DNA of 64,000 bases from contig NC_088309.1 in assembly GCF_910592395.1 (NCBI RefSeq), positions 7,442,501 through 7,506,500 on the forward strand, written 5' to 3'. Positions 24,101 through 36,313 of this stretch are shown piece by piece; within the stretch, counting starts at the first letter, position 1; the number at the start of each line of letters is the position of its first letter. The notes beneath the pieces were generated by a model. It saw only the letters and a list, made by a program, of their open reading frames with translations. It did no database searches and was not told where the DNA came from. This stretch comes from Lineus longissimus. Taxonomy: Eukaryota > Nemertea > Pilidiophora > Heteronemertea > Lineidae. The position numbers and the translations under genes are program-made.

Positions 24101-26422
24101 AATTAGTGTTGCTTGGTAGTGTTCAGGGTCTTTTTGTCGAACAGGCACATCTGCATACCAGTAATTATGTGCAGACTTGGCTCTTTCTTTGGAGCAGTAC
24201 AGTTGTAAGATAAATCCTGTTTGTAATTTTATAAATTAGTTGCTCATTAAGGGCTTACGAAGGTTTTGATGCCTTGCTGGCATATCTGCATACCAGTAAA
24301 TATGTGCAGATTCATTTCTTGCTTTGAATCAATATTGTTGCTACACTCCTAAAGCAGTGGCAATGTTCAGGTCTTTTCTGCCTCGCGGGCAAATCTTCAT
24401 ACCAGTAATTATGTGCAGACTTGGCTCTTCCTGAGATTGTAGGACTGGGTCCATTGAATGTAACAAAAATAATCGATGCCTATTTACAAATGAAATGAAG
24501 AGTCTGCATTTTGGTGCAACTCCATATAACTGTCGGGTGATTTCGCTCTGAACTTGTGACACTCTGATCGGTCTGAAAAAATCATTATCCCGCCCCTCTG
24601 GGAAAAATTTGCAGCCAGATTGCACCATTGCCTGTTACTGTCTGAGAGATGGCAATGTCAGGGGTTCATGACGGTGGTTAAACCTATTGCGAATGGGCAG
24701 CACAATTGGGTGTAGGATACTCCGAAACCATTGCACACTCCTGAATCTGCGGTGGGTTGGTACCCCACGCTACGTAAGGAGTAGGTTTCTTGGTAAGACT
24801 TGGTCCACGTGAATGGGTCGTGCCTTAAAAATGATGAGAAGTTGCGAATTGACGCCCTGTGAAGTGTCCTTCGACCAACTAGTGCTAATCCGGTCACTGT
24901 CTCCAGGTCACCATGCCTCGGTCAATGAGCGGGCGAAGCACCCAATGGCTCCGTCAGGAGTACATCGTCAACTTCAGCCCGTAGTCAAACCGGTACATGC
25001 ACAAATATCTTAGTTGAGAGTGGGGGACATCAGTAAAGTGCTTCTCATCGGGGTAATACAGTACCACTGTATACAATGACCCCATTTTTTGTTGGATTCA
25101 TTTCCGCCGAGGAGTGGTCGATAATGAGAATTTCAGGCCAGTCTGATTATCACCAGTACAGAGGGCAATTATCTAATAGTTATGTGGCTTTCCCTCAAAC
25201 TGTATACTCTTTCATGTCAATTGTAAATTAGTGTTGCTTGGTAGTGTTCAGGGTCTTTTTGTCGAACAGGCACATCTGCATACCAGTAATTATGTGCAGA
25301 CTTGGCTCTTTCTTTGGAGCAGTACAGTTGTAAGATAAATCCTGTTTGTAATTTTATAAATTAGTTGCTCATTAAGGGCTTACGAAGGTTTTGATGCCTT
25401 GCTGGCATATCTGCATACCAGTAAATATGTGCAGATTCATTTCTTGCTTTGAATCAATATTGTTGCTACACTCCTAAAGCAGTGGCAATGTTCAGGTCTT
25501 TTCTGCCTCGCGGGCAAATCTTCATACCAGTAATTATGTGCAGACTTGGCTCTTCCTGAGATTGTAGGACTTGGTCCATTGAATGTAACAAAAATAATCG
25601 ATGCCTATTTACAAATGAAATGAAGAGTCTGCATTTTGGTGCAACTCCATATAACTGTCGGGTGATTTCGCTCTGAACTTGTGACACTCTGATCGGTCTG
25701 AAAAAATCATTATCCCGCCCCTCTGGGAAAAATTTGCAGCCAGATTGCACCATTGCCTGTTACTGTCTGAGAGATGGCAATGTCAGGGGTTCATGACGGT
25801 GGTTAAACCTATTGCGAATGGGCAGCACAATTGGGTGTAGGATACTCCGAAACCATTGCACACTCCTGAATCTGCGGTGGGTTGGTACCCCACGCTACGT
25901 AAGGAGTAGGTTTCTTGGTAAGACTTGGTCCACGTGAATGGGTCGTGCCTTAAAAATGATGAGAAGTTGCGAATTGACGCCCTGTGAAGTGTCCTTCGAC
26001 CAACTAGTGCTAATCCGGTCACTGTCTCCAGGTCACCATGCCTCGGTCAATGAGCGGGCGAAGCACCCAATGGCTCCGTCAGGAGTACATCGTCAACTTC
26101 AGCCCGTAGTCAAACCGGTACACGCACAAATATCTTAGTTGAGAGTGGGGGACATCAGTAAAGTGCTTCTCATCGGGGTAATACAGTACCACTGTATACA
26201 ATGACCCCATTTTTTGTTGGATTCATTTCCGCCGAGGAGTGGTCGATAATGAGAATTTCAGGCCAGTCTGATTATCACCAGTACAGAGGGCAATTTTCTA
26301 ATAGTTATGTGGCTTTCCCTCAAACTGTAAACTCTTTCATGTCAATTGTAAATTAGTGTTGCTTGGTAGTGTTCAGGGTCTTTTTGTCGAACAGGCACAT
26401 CTGCATACCAGTAATTATGTGC
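15181..26422. repeat. Tandem satellite array: ten units of 1121-1125 bp
   Basis: Taking AGACTTGGCTCTTTCTTTGG as the unit start, units run 15181-16303, 16304-17428, 17429-18549, 18550-19674, 19675-20797, 20798-21922, 21923-23047, 23048-24172, 24173-25297 and 25298-26422. By eye, copies differ at only a few sites each. Within each unit the motif CTGCATACCAGTAA.TATGTGCAG occurs three times in related blocks, so the unit itself arose from smaller duplications. Open frames of 66, 79 and 95 codons recur because the copies are near identical. A 2-base deletion in units 3 and 5 changes the 79-codon frame, and the diverged flanking copy carries indels, so coding is unlikely. I see no tRNA, 5S or snRNA sequence in the unit. 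Confidence 0.97.
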
Positions 26423-26765
26423 AGACTTGGCTCTTTCTTTGGAGCAGTACAGTTGTAAGATAAATCCTGTTTGTAATTTTATAAATTAGTTGCTCATTAA
26501 GGGCTTACGAAGGTTTTGATGCCTTGCTGGCATATCTGCATACCAGTAAATATGTGCAGATTCATTTCTTGCTTTGAATCAATATTGTTGCTACACTCCT
26601 AAAGCAGTGGCAATGTTCAGGTCTTTTCTGCCTCGCGGGCAAATCTGCATACCAGTAATTATGTGCAGACTTGGCTCTTCCAGAGATTGTAGAACTGGGT
26701 CCATTGAATGTAACAAAAATAATGGATGCCTATTTAAATATGTGAATATGTCCTTCGACCAGCTA
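26423..26765. repeat. Truncated, internally deleted right-edge unit of the satellite
   Basis: The sequence follows the unit start to about the GATGCCTATTTA block, then jumps to the TCCTTCGACCA block of the same unit, skipping several hundred bases. It then leaves homology near 26765. It carries extra substitutions compared with the inner units. Confidence 0.88.
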
Positions 26766-26989
26766 TAAACATTGGGAGTGCTTCAGCACTGTTTGTGTAC
26801 ATGATACACAGCTCATGTGTCTGGCATTAATATACAGATACACAAGCTTAATTTGGCGTATTGTTCATTAGGATTTCATTCTGATTTATTGATACATGGG
26901 GGCTTTTCCTAAATACGACATGGCCTGGTTCCGTAAACGATCAAGAGCACACATCTAGAGTGCTAATCCATGGGGTAAGTCGGATTTAC

Positions 26990-27100
26990 TTGGAGTCTGT
27001 TGGACTGGGTCCACTGAGCGTGATAAAATAATTAACACCGATTTACAATTGAAATGAAGAGTCTGCATTTTGGTGTAATCCATGTAACTGTCCTGTCCTG
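26990..27100. repeat. Isolated relic of the 1.12-kb satellite unit
   Basis: About 100 bases (including GAAATGAAGAGTCTGCATTT) match the interior of the unit, with many substitutions and small indels. It lies about 230 bases beyond the end of the array. This suggests the array once extended further or was re-formed. Confidence 0.75.
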
Positions 27101-28017
27101 ATGCTCCCTGATGTTGGTCTTTGACTGTTCTTTGGTCAGCTCCGTGATTCTTTTTTACCACGAGCAGGCTCCTTTAGGCCTACAACCTGTCAGTGTTGTA
27201 AATTTCAATTAAGAATAAAATTGTAAACTATGCTAGTGTCATTTTGTTTGTTTTAGTGTTTATGGCGTTTCATTGTTAGATTAGAGCTGCAGAAGAAACT
27301 ACGTAAATAAGCAGAAGAAGTCAGTGCTTTCCTCTGAATATTATAAAACTAGTAGTGCTCCGGAAAAAAATAGCATTTCAAGAATCTACAGTGATGTCAT
27401 CTTAGAGTTGTTTCTCTCATGCCTGAAAATGTGGTCCTGTATTATTCATGCATAGGCGTCTTTGAATTTCACCAAGTTGTATTCTGATGGCATGACCGGG
27501 ACAATGTTACAACCTGTAATGGACATTTTTTGGGGTGTGATGTGAAGATTCACTCAGTATGAAACTGTGGTATATGCCACAGGGACAAAGTCACATCCGG
27601 TGATTATGGCCTAGCTGACTTGACGATGTCCAAGGTGAAATTTAATCTTCACCCCCAGAATGAGCATACCAATTGAAGTAGACCTCTCTGTTCACCATGC
27701 TGCAAACAGGTTGATAGGGACAATGTCACAAGTGTTGAGTAGGTTGTGACATCTTCCCTTGGAGGGAAATGAAGCCTTTAGGCCCCTCTAGTACTGTAGA
27801 AAAGCTAGTAAATCCATTTGCTTAGAGTGCTTAATTCTGATTATTAGCTTCAGATGCCATATTTACACTCCAGACACAATGGACAGGCCTTATCGCCTGG
27901 TACATAGAGGAAGGACAATCAGGATGACGAAAGCAACTGTATTGGAGTCCCTAGCCTTGTTTGGCTCTGGAGTGGCAAGTACAGCAATGGATTGGGGAAC
28001 AAAAATAAAGGAGCACA

Positions 28018-28185
28018 GAACCACACTATCAGGACACTCTTAATTGGGACTGACAAGTGCTGTCCTAGAGGTGTCCTGATTAGAGAGGTCAAATATAATG
28101 GAAATTACAACTTTGGGTTCTAAAACTAGTGTTCTTTATAGAGAGGTGTTTGCTGAAGTAGGTTCCACTGTCAAAAAGTCTTAGG
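28018..28185 (+). repeat. Dispersed repeat family A, copy 1
   Basis: It shares an ordered set of motifs (TGCTGTCCT, GTCCTGATTA, GAAATTAC, GTTCT...AGAGAGG, and a final TTCCACTGT-like segment) with 48236-48390 in the same orientation. The copies are diverged. I associate this pattern with a repeat widespread in lophotrochozoan genomes, but cannot name it. Confidence 0.6.
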
Positions 28186-28428
28186 CTACTCAAATTGCTT
28201 GGTGGTTGGGGTAGGTTCCAGTCCATCATCACAACCGTCATCAAAAGTTTTATAATCATTGTCCAAGACATGAAGAAAATGAATAAAAATGTAGATCTGT
28301 TACTTGCAAGACTAGTACATACAAATACAGCTAATGGGCCCCACCCTGTGTCTTATGTCATTGGCAATACCAAAAAATCTACTCATGCAAAAGGCCTAAA
28401 AACATGCTCAATTTCATAGGAAAGTGAC

Positions 28429-28532
28429 CTAGGCGACAGTAGTGCTATCTAGCGGTAGAAAGTAGAACTGAGAGTTTTGGACGAAGATTTCAGTTCTATT
28501 TTCTGCCGCGAGCTAGCGTTACCGTCGCCTGA
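28429..28532. repeat. Imperfect foldback, arms of about 41 bp
   Basis: The left arm (28429-28469, containing GGCGACAGTAGTGCTA) pairs with the right arm (28492-28532), with roughly nine mismatches and a loop of about 22 bases. It could be a small MITE remnant or a transcribed hairpin. Flanking target duplications are not obvious. Confidence 0.65.
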
Positions 28533-29041
28533 GCCAATTTCATCTTGTGGGTCCTGTCCTCTGAAGGCAACAGGAGTCGGGTAAAATTAGCACAATCATT
28601 AAATTTTGACACATATTTGTGTATATGGAGATCTCCACTTGGACACAGTCGTGGGACAGAATGACTGAAAAATACAACCCTTGATGGCAAAACCGACAAA
28701 CATGTATTCGTCACATGCAGTGCAGTGGTACAACCCAAAGCGAAGACTGAACATTCCAGATTACATAGACAGGGTAAATTGAAAATAAACTTCAACATTG
28801 AAGCTCCCAAATCATCAGCAAAACACTGTATGATCTACGGTGAGGCACCGCCTGATACGTCAAATTAAGCGGTCAATACAAATACTGATCATACGGGTCG
28901 AGATAGGATCGCGAGATCTCTGTTCAGAGGGAGGCAGATTGAATCCTGATCTCTCTGTTGAAAAGGGACAGGGGTCGATTGAAATTGGGCATATTAAACC
29001 ACAAGAAGAAAGATAGGACAATAAATTTACAAGATAAGCTT

Positions 29042-29047
29042 TTTATT
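29042..29047 (-). terminator. Polyadenylation signal of the RRM/glycine-rich gene
   Basis: The minus strand reads AATAAA here, about 670 bases after the stop codon at 29718-29720. It is the clearest canonical signal downstream of that gene. Confidence 0.55.
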
Positions 29048-29717
29048 GACAAATAAGAATCTCCCTTAAAACAAATGGTTGCATTCAATCAACGACACAT
29101 CAGCTAAACCTGAAGTTTTTCTTTTCTTTTTTGTGGCCCCAGCATGGTGATTTTTACATGTTACACAACAAGAATTTCATAGTCGAAGGATAAGCAGATC
29201 ATTGCCTTTTAATAGTATGATACAGCTAGCAACCCCTCCCATATGGCAGTTTTGAACACCATTTTCTATGGTATACTAATTATAAGGAACACAGTTGTTT
29301 TTAACAAGAAGTAACCCAGATATACAGTACAATAAGATAGAAACAACTATCAATAATTCGTAAAACACGCCAGAGATATATCGTCAACTTGTCCTTATGT
29401 TTGAATATGGAATGCAGTATAACATCATGCAAAATGGACCAAATGAATAATGAAGCTTTCAATTCTGGATTATGATAAGGTGTTGCACTATTTCCTTGAT
29501 CTGGTTATTATTAACATGATTGCAGCTGAACTGTTCCTTTGTTGACGTCCTTAAGAATATGTTTTTAAAATTATGAGGCAGTGGATAAATGTTCACTGGA
29601 TTTGGAGTTTTCACTCCTTTTAGAAATGTCAAGTTTTGCAAAAGCTAGGCCCTGGCCTATACGAGGTCTTGTGGAGTGTTCTGCCTTCACCTAGAACGAT
29701 CGTCGCGTTGGATCCTC

Positions 29718-32700
29718 CTAATATCCACTGTTGTAACTGCCACCACCGCCATAACCTCCTCCTGAAGATAAAATAAGAACACATTTAATATAGAGGCCAA
29801 TATATTTGAAGTAAGATGCTGCAGAGGTGTCTTATGGTACTCCTCAAATATAAAATCAACTCCCATTGATCAAAGTTATTTAGTACGACACCACGACTAC
29901 AAATGTGGGATATTTTACCTGAGCTGTAGCCGCCGCCACCACTCCTGTATCCACCACCACCACCGCTGTTGTAGTCACGACCACCACCGCCGCCGCCTCC
30001 TTGTCTGTAGGGATGGTTTCTACCACCACCTGCAAGAAGATGACAATCATTTCAGATGAGAGAATATTTAACGAGGTTATGCCAATTGTTGATCAGACAA
30101 ACTAACGACAAGGGTGTGGATCCCTGCTTTTTCTGAGTTAGCATGATTAGCAGTAGAGCCATCAAACACTGGCCATTTTGCATTGAACTCTGGGTATTTA
30201 AAGGGGTTCACCGTTCGTGATTACTTGTGGTCCAGTTAAATAGAAATCCACTAATACACAACGTCATAGTGCAGATATTGTGAAAACAAATTTGTCTAAA
30301 CTTGGTAGTCCTAGTATTTGTATATCAGTCTACACAACGGCAGTGTTCAAATTCATAATTTGTACGTATTTCCGCAATTGGATATTTTTGAATTAAATTA
30401 CAAACATCACCCTGAATATTTGACAACAAACACCTGTAAATTTCAGTTCCCAGCACATTCTTTTACTGACAGTGATTTGAATGACTCAGGAGATTGAAAC
30501 CCAATATCCAATCCATAGAGAAAATGGACAGCACATGCACGCAGCTTAGCACTTAAGAAGAGACAGATACTTTCTAGAATTCCAATTATTTTCTATTAGT
30601 AAATGAGAGGATCAGGAATACCAACACCGGCACACATATCAAGGTCTGAAGCGGAATTAGTAACAAGTATGTGAGGAACGACTCGGGAGATTGAAACCCG
30701 ATATTAGTTGAGGTAATCACAAAATGGAAACCTATCACATGCATACTAGCTTTAAGGATGTCACCTAAGTAGTAAGTACGCAAGTTTCTATATTTATAAG
30801 GGGAAGAAGAGAGAAAAGGTTATACTAATAGAGGGACAAGTACCATAATCCTCACCTGATCCACCATAGCCGCCACCTCCGTATCCGCCGCCGCCACCTC
30901 CGTATCCGCCGCCGCCACCTCCGTATCCGCCACCGCCACGTCCGTATCCACCACCGCCGCTTCTCTTGTTGGTGGCCAGGTTGATCTTCAGCTGTAATAA
31001 GATGCACAAGATAAGAAAACAAACATTGGCAAAGTGTTCAGCTCAATACAAAGTGCCCTTCAGATTCTAATGGAATGCCAAACATGGCTAAAATTTTCAG
31101 AGCCATAACTGGCATCAAAAGGGGTTTTAGTATGAAAATGTATGTAGTGACTTGCTTCCCCACTTAAGATATGACAATCAAGAGGAAATGTTAAAGTTGC
31201 CATGTCTAATTTTCATCAAACACCAGTTGAGGAGGGCCAGCCTTAGTGAATTTAAAATGGACTCCCAGGAAAATTAACCTGCTCTTCATGACAGGTAAGC
31301 AAGTTCTGAACCAAGCTGTATGGCGATTGATGAAATACAACACTCCAGACACAAGACTCTTTTTATAGCATCAAGGAAGGTAGCCTTATTCATACAACCT
31401 GCCTACTTCTGATAACCTCAATACAAAAATGCAATTCAAAGATGGCAAACTTTGAAAAACGTTGAAGAATGCACTCTCATAAAGTAGGCAGACTAAACAG
31501 AATTTAACATTTTGAGAAAAAATTATACTTGGGGAAACCCACTGGGATACGTATCGGTACATGTAATATACGAGCAAGAACTAAGTAGCCTTTGAAAGAA
31601 AGAAATCTTTTGATAATACCTCCAATGCAGAAATCATCAAATAACCAAAGTCTTCCATACAAATGTTCCTCATCAATATAACAATTAGCTCGCACAATAT
31701 ATTCTGCTTGCACTAGATCGCCACAAAATGTTCACTGTGCTCAGAAACCGTCTCCATGGCTAACTTAGAACTTCCTAGAATAACAATTGACCCGATTTAT
31801 GAACAGAATCGAACAATACACTACAGATCTTCATCCGCAATAAAGGCTTTTTTCATAAATTTTTATTGGCGATAAAAGTTTGACGAGTGGACTACCATAA
31901 CCGATCCTGGTGATATCTTGAACTGCTATCCACGAATGATCTTCCTCTCCTTCAAGAACTCCATACCGATCTTTGTCACATTTCCACAGCATCTTATTTA
32001 AGTATCACACCAGCACAATGTCCAAAATGTTGCAGCACCAACCAACACCCCCCCCCTGCAGTTTTATATTTTTGTTGAGGAATACTAATAGCTTTCATTT
32101 GTGGCACATTAATTTCACCCCAGTAATCTTACATGAAACACACCACAATTGTATGAACAATCATGGATAGGATTTTTTCATTGCGACCTCAAGACAGACT
32201 GGGGACTGCCCACATGCAAGATAGAGCAAAAGGTGTGTCCTCTTGCAAATCTTGAAAATATCCAAATGCTTTTTTATACACAGATATCTGATAACTAGGA
32301 GAGCAAGCAGTGAGGACCATTTTCAATCATGTTAAGGATCAAACCAGCCGTTTTCCTCATACTGAAACATTCCACAAATTAGGCCTAGAGGTTGGTTTTT
32401 GACACTTGTTAAAAACAAGCATGCTGCATTGTGTCACTAAAGCTATAATCTTCCTTCTGCAATTGCATATTTCATAACATCCACTTGATGATGATCCATA
32501 ATAAGGCACTTTTCAAACAATGTCTTATCCCATTGTTCTTACTGCCTTGATCTTATATCAAGGTATATTTTTTGTTAGCCAGGCAATGCAATCATGATAT
32601 CTTTGCCAATAATATTCTCTCGTCCTACAACATCCAAATAGTTTGAGCTGCTCTTGTTGGAAACATGCTATTCGAAAACACGATGATCATCTTATTTTGC

Positions 32701-35700
32701 AATATCGAAATATCTGCTATCTCATGATGAAACTGCTCAAACAGTGTAAATCAGTCACGAAGTCTTGATGCATTTCCTATCAAACAAAGATTATACGGAT
32801 GAACTTTTCATAAATGATGTAAAATGTACAGTAATGTAAACAAGCAAACGGTCCATTTTTCTTACACTATCATGTTCAGCCTTCCACAACATTTTATAAC
32901 GTCAACAATTTGAGACCACATCCTTGATGGTTAATTTCAGACAGCCAATTGAATCCTGATAACCGGCATTAACGTTATAGGTCACAACATCGCAAAATCC
33001 CCCACAGCCCTTTCCCTGTAATAACAACAACCAATGTCCATATCGTTTAGGGCTATGTAGAGCTACCTACTAGTACAAGTGAATTACCTGAAAGACTGTC
33101 TTTCATGTAGGTTTTACGCCTCAACATTACCCTTTTTGTACAGAATTCAATTAAGCATGAAACTGTGTTCGAATCTATCTCTGGTTGGAATAATTGAAAG
33201 AATTATTTTGTAACAGCATTCCCTTCTTTTAGAAAATTGCAAAAATCGTTCTTTAGCAAAAATGGCGCTGCTTGATACTTTAAAATATTCAGTCTTTTGA
33301 ATGAATGCAGACATGATTACATTTCGTTGCTCGTCGATCACAATATCACAATATCATAGCAGAAATACAGCAGTTCTCTCCGAGAACAGATCACAGAAAT
33401 GTCCAAGACTTTAAGGTCAGCGGGAGAGAACAAATGCAGCATGTGCAGAGTTAGTCATTTCCTTCCGGTTCCCAGATTACCCACAGCAATGCCAATAACG
33501 AGAAGAGAGCAAACGAGTCAATGTACTAATATTTTGTGGAAGCCCCAATCAATAACAGTCAAGAAAATGAACAGTCAAAAAACAGTAGATACTGGATCAA
33601 AATATCTCAATGAAATGTACATTCCAACAACGAGAGTATTCAGAGACGGTCATTAGATAAGAACAAGACTACTTAAACTCCCAACACTTCTTTCTTTTTA
33701 CACTTCTGACATGCAACGAGCTAATGCCAAATATGTTTTAACACAACACTAAGAGTGTATCAAAGTAACAAGTGTCTATTTCTGCAAAATTCCTCTTCAA
33801 AAAGGTCAACTTTAATTAAAATACTTGAGCTGATGACGTCGCCACTTAATAATCCTAAAAGCTGATGCCATAATGCAGTTATCAGATGTTCCATTCCCCA
33901 ATAGAGTGCTTTCACATGACGTCATCATCGGCCATGTTGGAGGGACAGACAAAAGAAAGCAAGCCCAAATGACCATGATAGCATTTGTTTCAGCTCATTG
34001 TTAGTTCTGCCCTCCAACTTGGCTGACCGTGAAAACACCCTATAGTCCTTTCAAGTTAAAATGTACAGAAACTTAAAACTCATAAAGTTTTCCCAAACTG
34101 AAATAAGGGGTCTGTTGTTACAGGTACAACAGACCTGGTGTATCATTAATGATGCGCCATGACTGGCAATGCATTTATGATTTAGCATGAAGTTTAGAAT
34201 GGAAATTTTAGAATTGAGCATCACAAAAAATTTCTGTACATCTAAGACATGAGAATGATACATGTAATACCATGCAAAAGGTTTCACAGACCTTAGCAGC
34301 AACGGGATATTCCGGCTCTGCGTTTATCTTTACAACATGTACAATGGTCAAGTATTAATCTCACCTGGTGAACCTATGGCGACCTTTCATGCCAACATCT
34401 CCGAGGATGGATAGATATGGCGTATCCACTTCTTGGAAGTTCCTGCCGAGGCTCTAAATTCGCGTACAAATCCCATGGCCACCCCTAAGTGGTCATTGGC
34501 TAAAACAGCATCCATTCAAAGAGTTAGCCATACGCACTACAAAACTAAAATCTTGGGGCCACGAAAACGAGCAAGTATCGACTGGCGACCAATTTTCTAG
34601 TGGCTTGAATAATGATATGAAGCAACCCAGTTTGCAAACATTCAGTGAGGGCATATTTTGGACAAAAGAATAGCAGAAGATTTAAATTTTGTAGCAAGTT
34701 TGGCGAACCCTCAAATCATGAAAAGTCCTGAAAGGTATAAACTAGCATTATCCTCATTACTTTACATTAAAGTACAGACAAGTGCAAGTGCTGAGGTATC
34801 TAGACAATATACATGTATGCACCGAAATATTTTAAACCATGGGGACAGACTCGTGGGCGGGGAGGGGGTCTTGATGCAGGGGGTCTTGATGCAGATTGCT
34901 AATTATTATTCAGGTGCTATTTCACAGCATATTTGAGGAATGCCTGTTCAAAAACATGTAAAAATCATGTGATCATAGAAAAATTCACCAATATACATGT
35001 AGCAGATTAACTGTTGTGTTGCCGGTAAAACCTGACCAACCCGCTTTAGAAAAAAAAGACAAACAAAACCCAACCACAATAAATGTTTTTTTAAGGAAAA
35101 TTAAAATACTTTTTTAAAAGGGGTGCAATATACATGACCCCCCCAACTGTGTCTGATGGACTCAAAAATGCTTGTAACTGAAGAGTTGAAAGCTATATAT
35201 CTGAGCAGGAATTAGTTTTTTTGTTGCCTACCCTTTCGTGTGTACATGTATCTTCTGCACAAAATACTGGGAAAAAATTTTTTCTCCCAACTATCAAACC
35301 CTTAAATTACATTTGGATGAGGCGGCCAACACAAGACTTATTCTGTTCGGTTTAACGGTTCTTACAGCTCTTTCTTTCATATCTTGTCCGTCCAGGTCAC
35401 AACAAAGCTTTGCTGTATCTTTGGAATCGAATGTGACGAAGCCGAAACCTCTTGAACGGTCAGTATCTCTGTCTGTAATAACTTTGCAATCTATTATGAC
35501 TGCCCCGGCTATTTGTGATTCCAAGTAGTGTCGAAGTTCATCATCACCAACGTTGAAATCCAGATTCCCAACGTAACACTTGCAACCACTGGAATAAAAG
35601 ATATACCGTACATATTATATCGGAAGGATTTTATTTTTTTAATATATTTTTATCGGTTCATAAGAAAGCAGGAACGGACCGAAACGAACCAAAACGGGCC

Positions 35701-36313
35701 GGAACAGAGTTAAAATTTGCCGAAACGGAGCTTCTAGTGGTTTTAAATGGCATCTATAGGCAAGATAGGGCACCCTATTTTTATATATAGGCCTCTATTA
35801 TATATATAGGCCTATTTTGAATAATGCAAGTTTTCATAACTATAAGTGTAACTATAGTGTTGTTGGTCGTCGTAACATCACGATGCATGGCCGTTTATTA
35901 ATATCATATATATATTTTGAATAATGCAAGTTTTCAAAACTAAGTAACTACAGTGTAGGTCGTCGTAACATCACGATGCATGGCCGTTTATTATGATAGA
36001 GAACTCGTAATGATAGGCGCCTGCGCCTTCGTGTATATGAATGACGAGTGGCTTCGACGAGAAGTGCACGCAGCAGTGCACCGTGACTGTACATCATGTA
36101 CATGATGTATGTATAGTGTATACAGTTTAACTGTGCATGTTGAGTGCAAATCGAGCAAACGCATGGCGCGCCGGTCGGGGAGCGGGCATGGAAGACACAC
36201 GATTTTCCATCAGAAAACATGGCATAGCCGGTAAAATAGGAAATAAACCGCATGAATCGATATCAATAAATCTTCTCGAAAATAACGACTGTTACTTACT
36301 CTTCGTCAGACAT
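29718..36313 (-). CDS. Glycine-rich RRM RNA-binding protein (CIRBP/RBM3/GRP type), 175 aa, five exons
   Basis: Coding exons on the minus strand are 36313-36300, 35588-35366, 30991-30856, 30029-29919 and 29761-29718. All junctions are GT-AG with matching phase (528 bases). The first exon encodes only MSDE plus two bases, before the ideal donor GTAAGTAA. The single RRM spans residues 6-90, with RNP2 CYVGNL and RNP1 RGFGFVTF, and is split at ERA|LKINLAT. The rest is a GGGGY-rich tail (repeated GYGGGG, one RNHPYRQ island) ending SYNSGY. Such proteins bind RNA through the RRM, use the low-complexity tail for self-association, and act in splicing, mRNA stability and cold or stress responses. Which paralogue this is cannot be decided here. 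Intron 2 is 4.4 kb and could hold regulatory elements. The gene is divergent to gatC. Confidence 0.93.
30992..35365 (-). other. Intron 2 of the RRM gene (4.4 kb)
   Basis: It is bounded by donor GTAAGA (35365 downward) and acceptor TTATTACAG (ending at 30992). I found no nested gene. On the minus strand, a short segment ending in CACCAG before GTGAGATT near 34364 could be a cryptic or alternative exon, but no matching acceptor or family similarity supports it. Confidence 0.7.
35813..35994. repeat. Tandem duplication of about 100 bp in intron 1 of the RRM gene
   Basis: Two copies beginning TATTTTGAATAATGCAAG (35813 and 35913) share a 30-base-plus perfect block ending GCATGGCCGTTTATTA. The second copy has lost a few bases. 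The 5' side is AT-rich, with two TATATATAGGCCT motifs at about 35780-35813. Confidence 0.8.
36090..36109. promoter_or_regulatory. Perfect 20-bp palindrome in intron 1 of the RRM gene
   Basis: The 20 bases centred on ATGTACAT are identical to their reverse complement. The site is 190 bases inside the gene from the first coding exon. It could be a dimeric protein site or a chance palindrome. Confidence 0.4.

Larger units (their letters stand above)
27101..29017. other. Intergenic stretch between the satellite and the RRM gene
   Basis: No exon or RNA gene is supported. It contains one dispersed repeat copy (28018-28185) and one foldback (28429-28532), listed separately. Confidence 0.5.

Noticed and set aside
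15349-26138. Recurring open frames of 95, 79/86 and 66 codons in every satellite unit, as a multicopy gene family
   Set aside because: They recur only because units are nearly identical. Units 3 and 5 carry a 2-base deletion that shifts one frame, the flanking relic has indels, and no domain is recognisable.
15181-26422. The array as rDNA, 5S, tRNA or snRNA repeats
   Set aside because: I looked for 5S, tRNA A/B-box order and snRNA cores in the unit and found none.
15181-26422. CRISPR-like or other prokaryotic repeat system
   Set aside because: The unit is 1.12 kb without spacers, and the window is clearly eukaryotic (spliced genes).
35294-35524. RRM frame ending NRISLVLAASSKCNLRV as an intact short protein
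   Set aside because: That tail is intron read-through. The GTAAGA donor at 35365 joins ERA to LKINLAT in the next exon.
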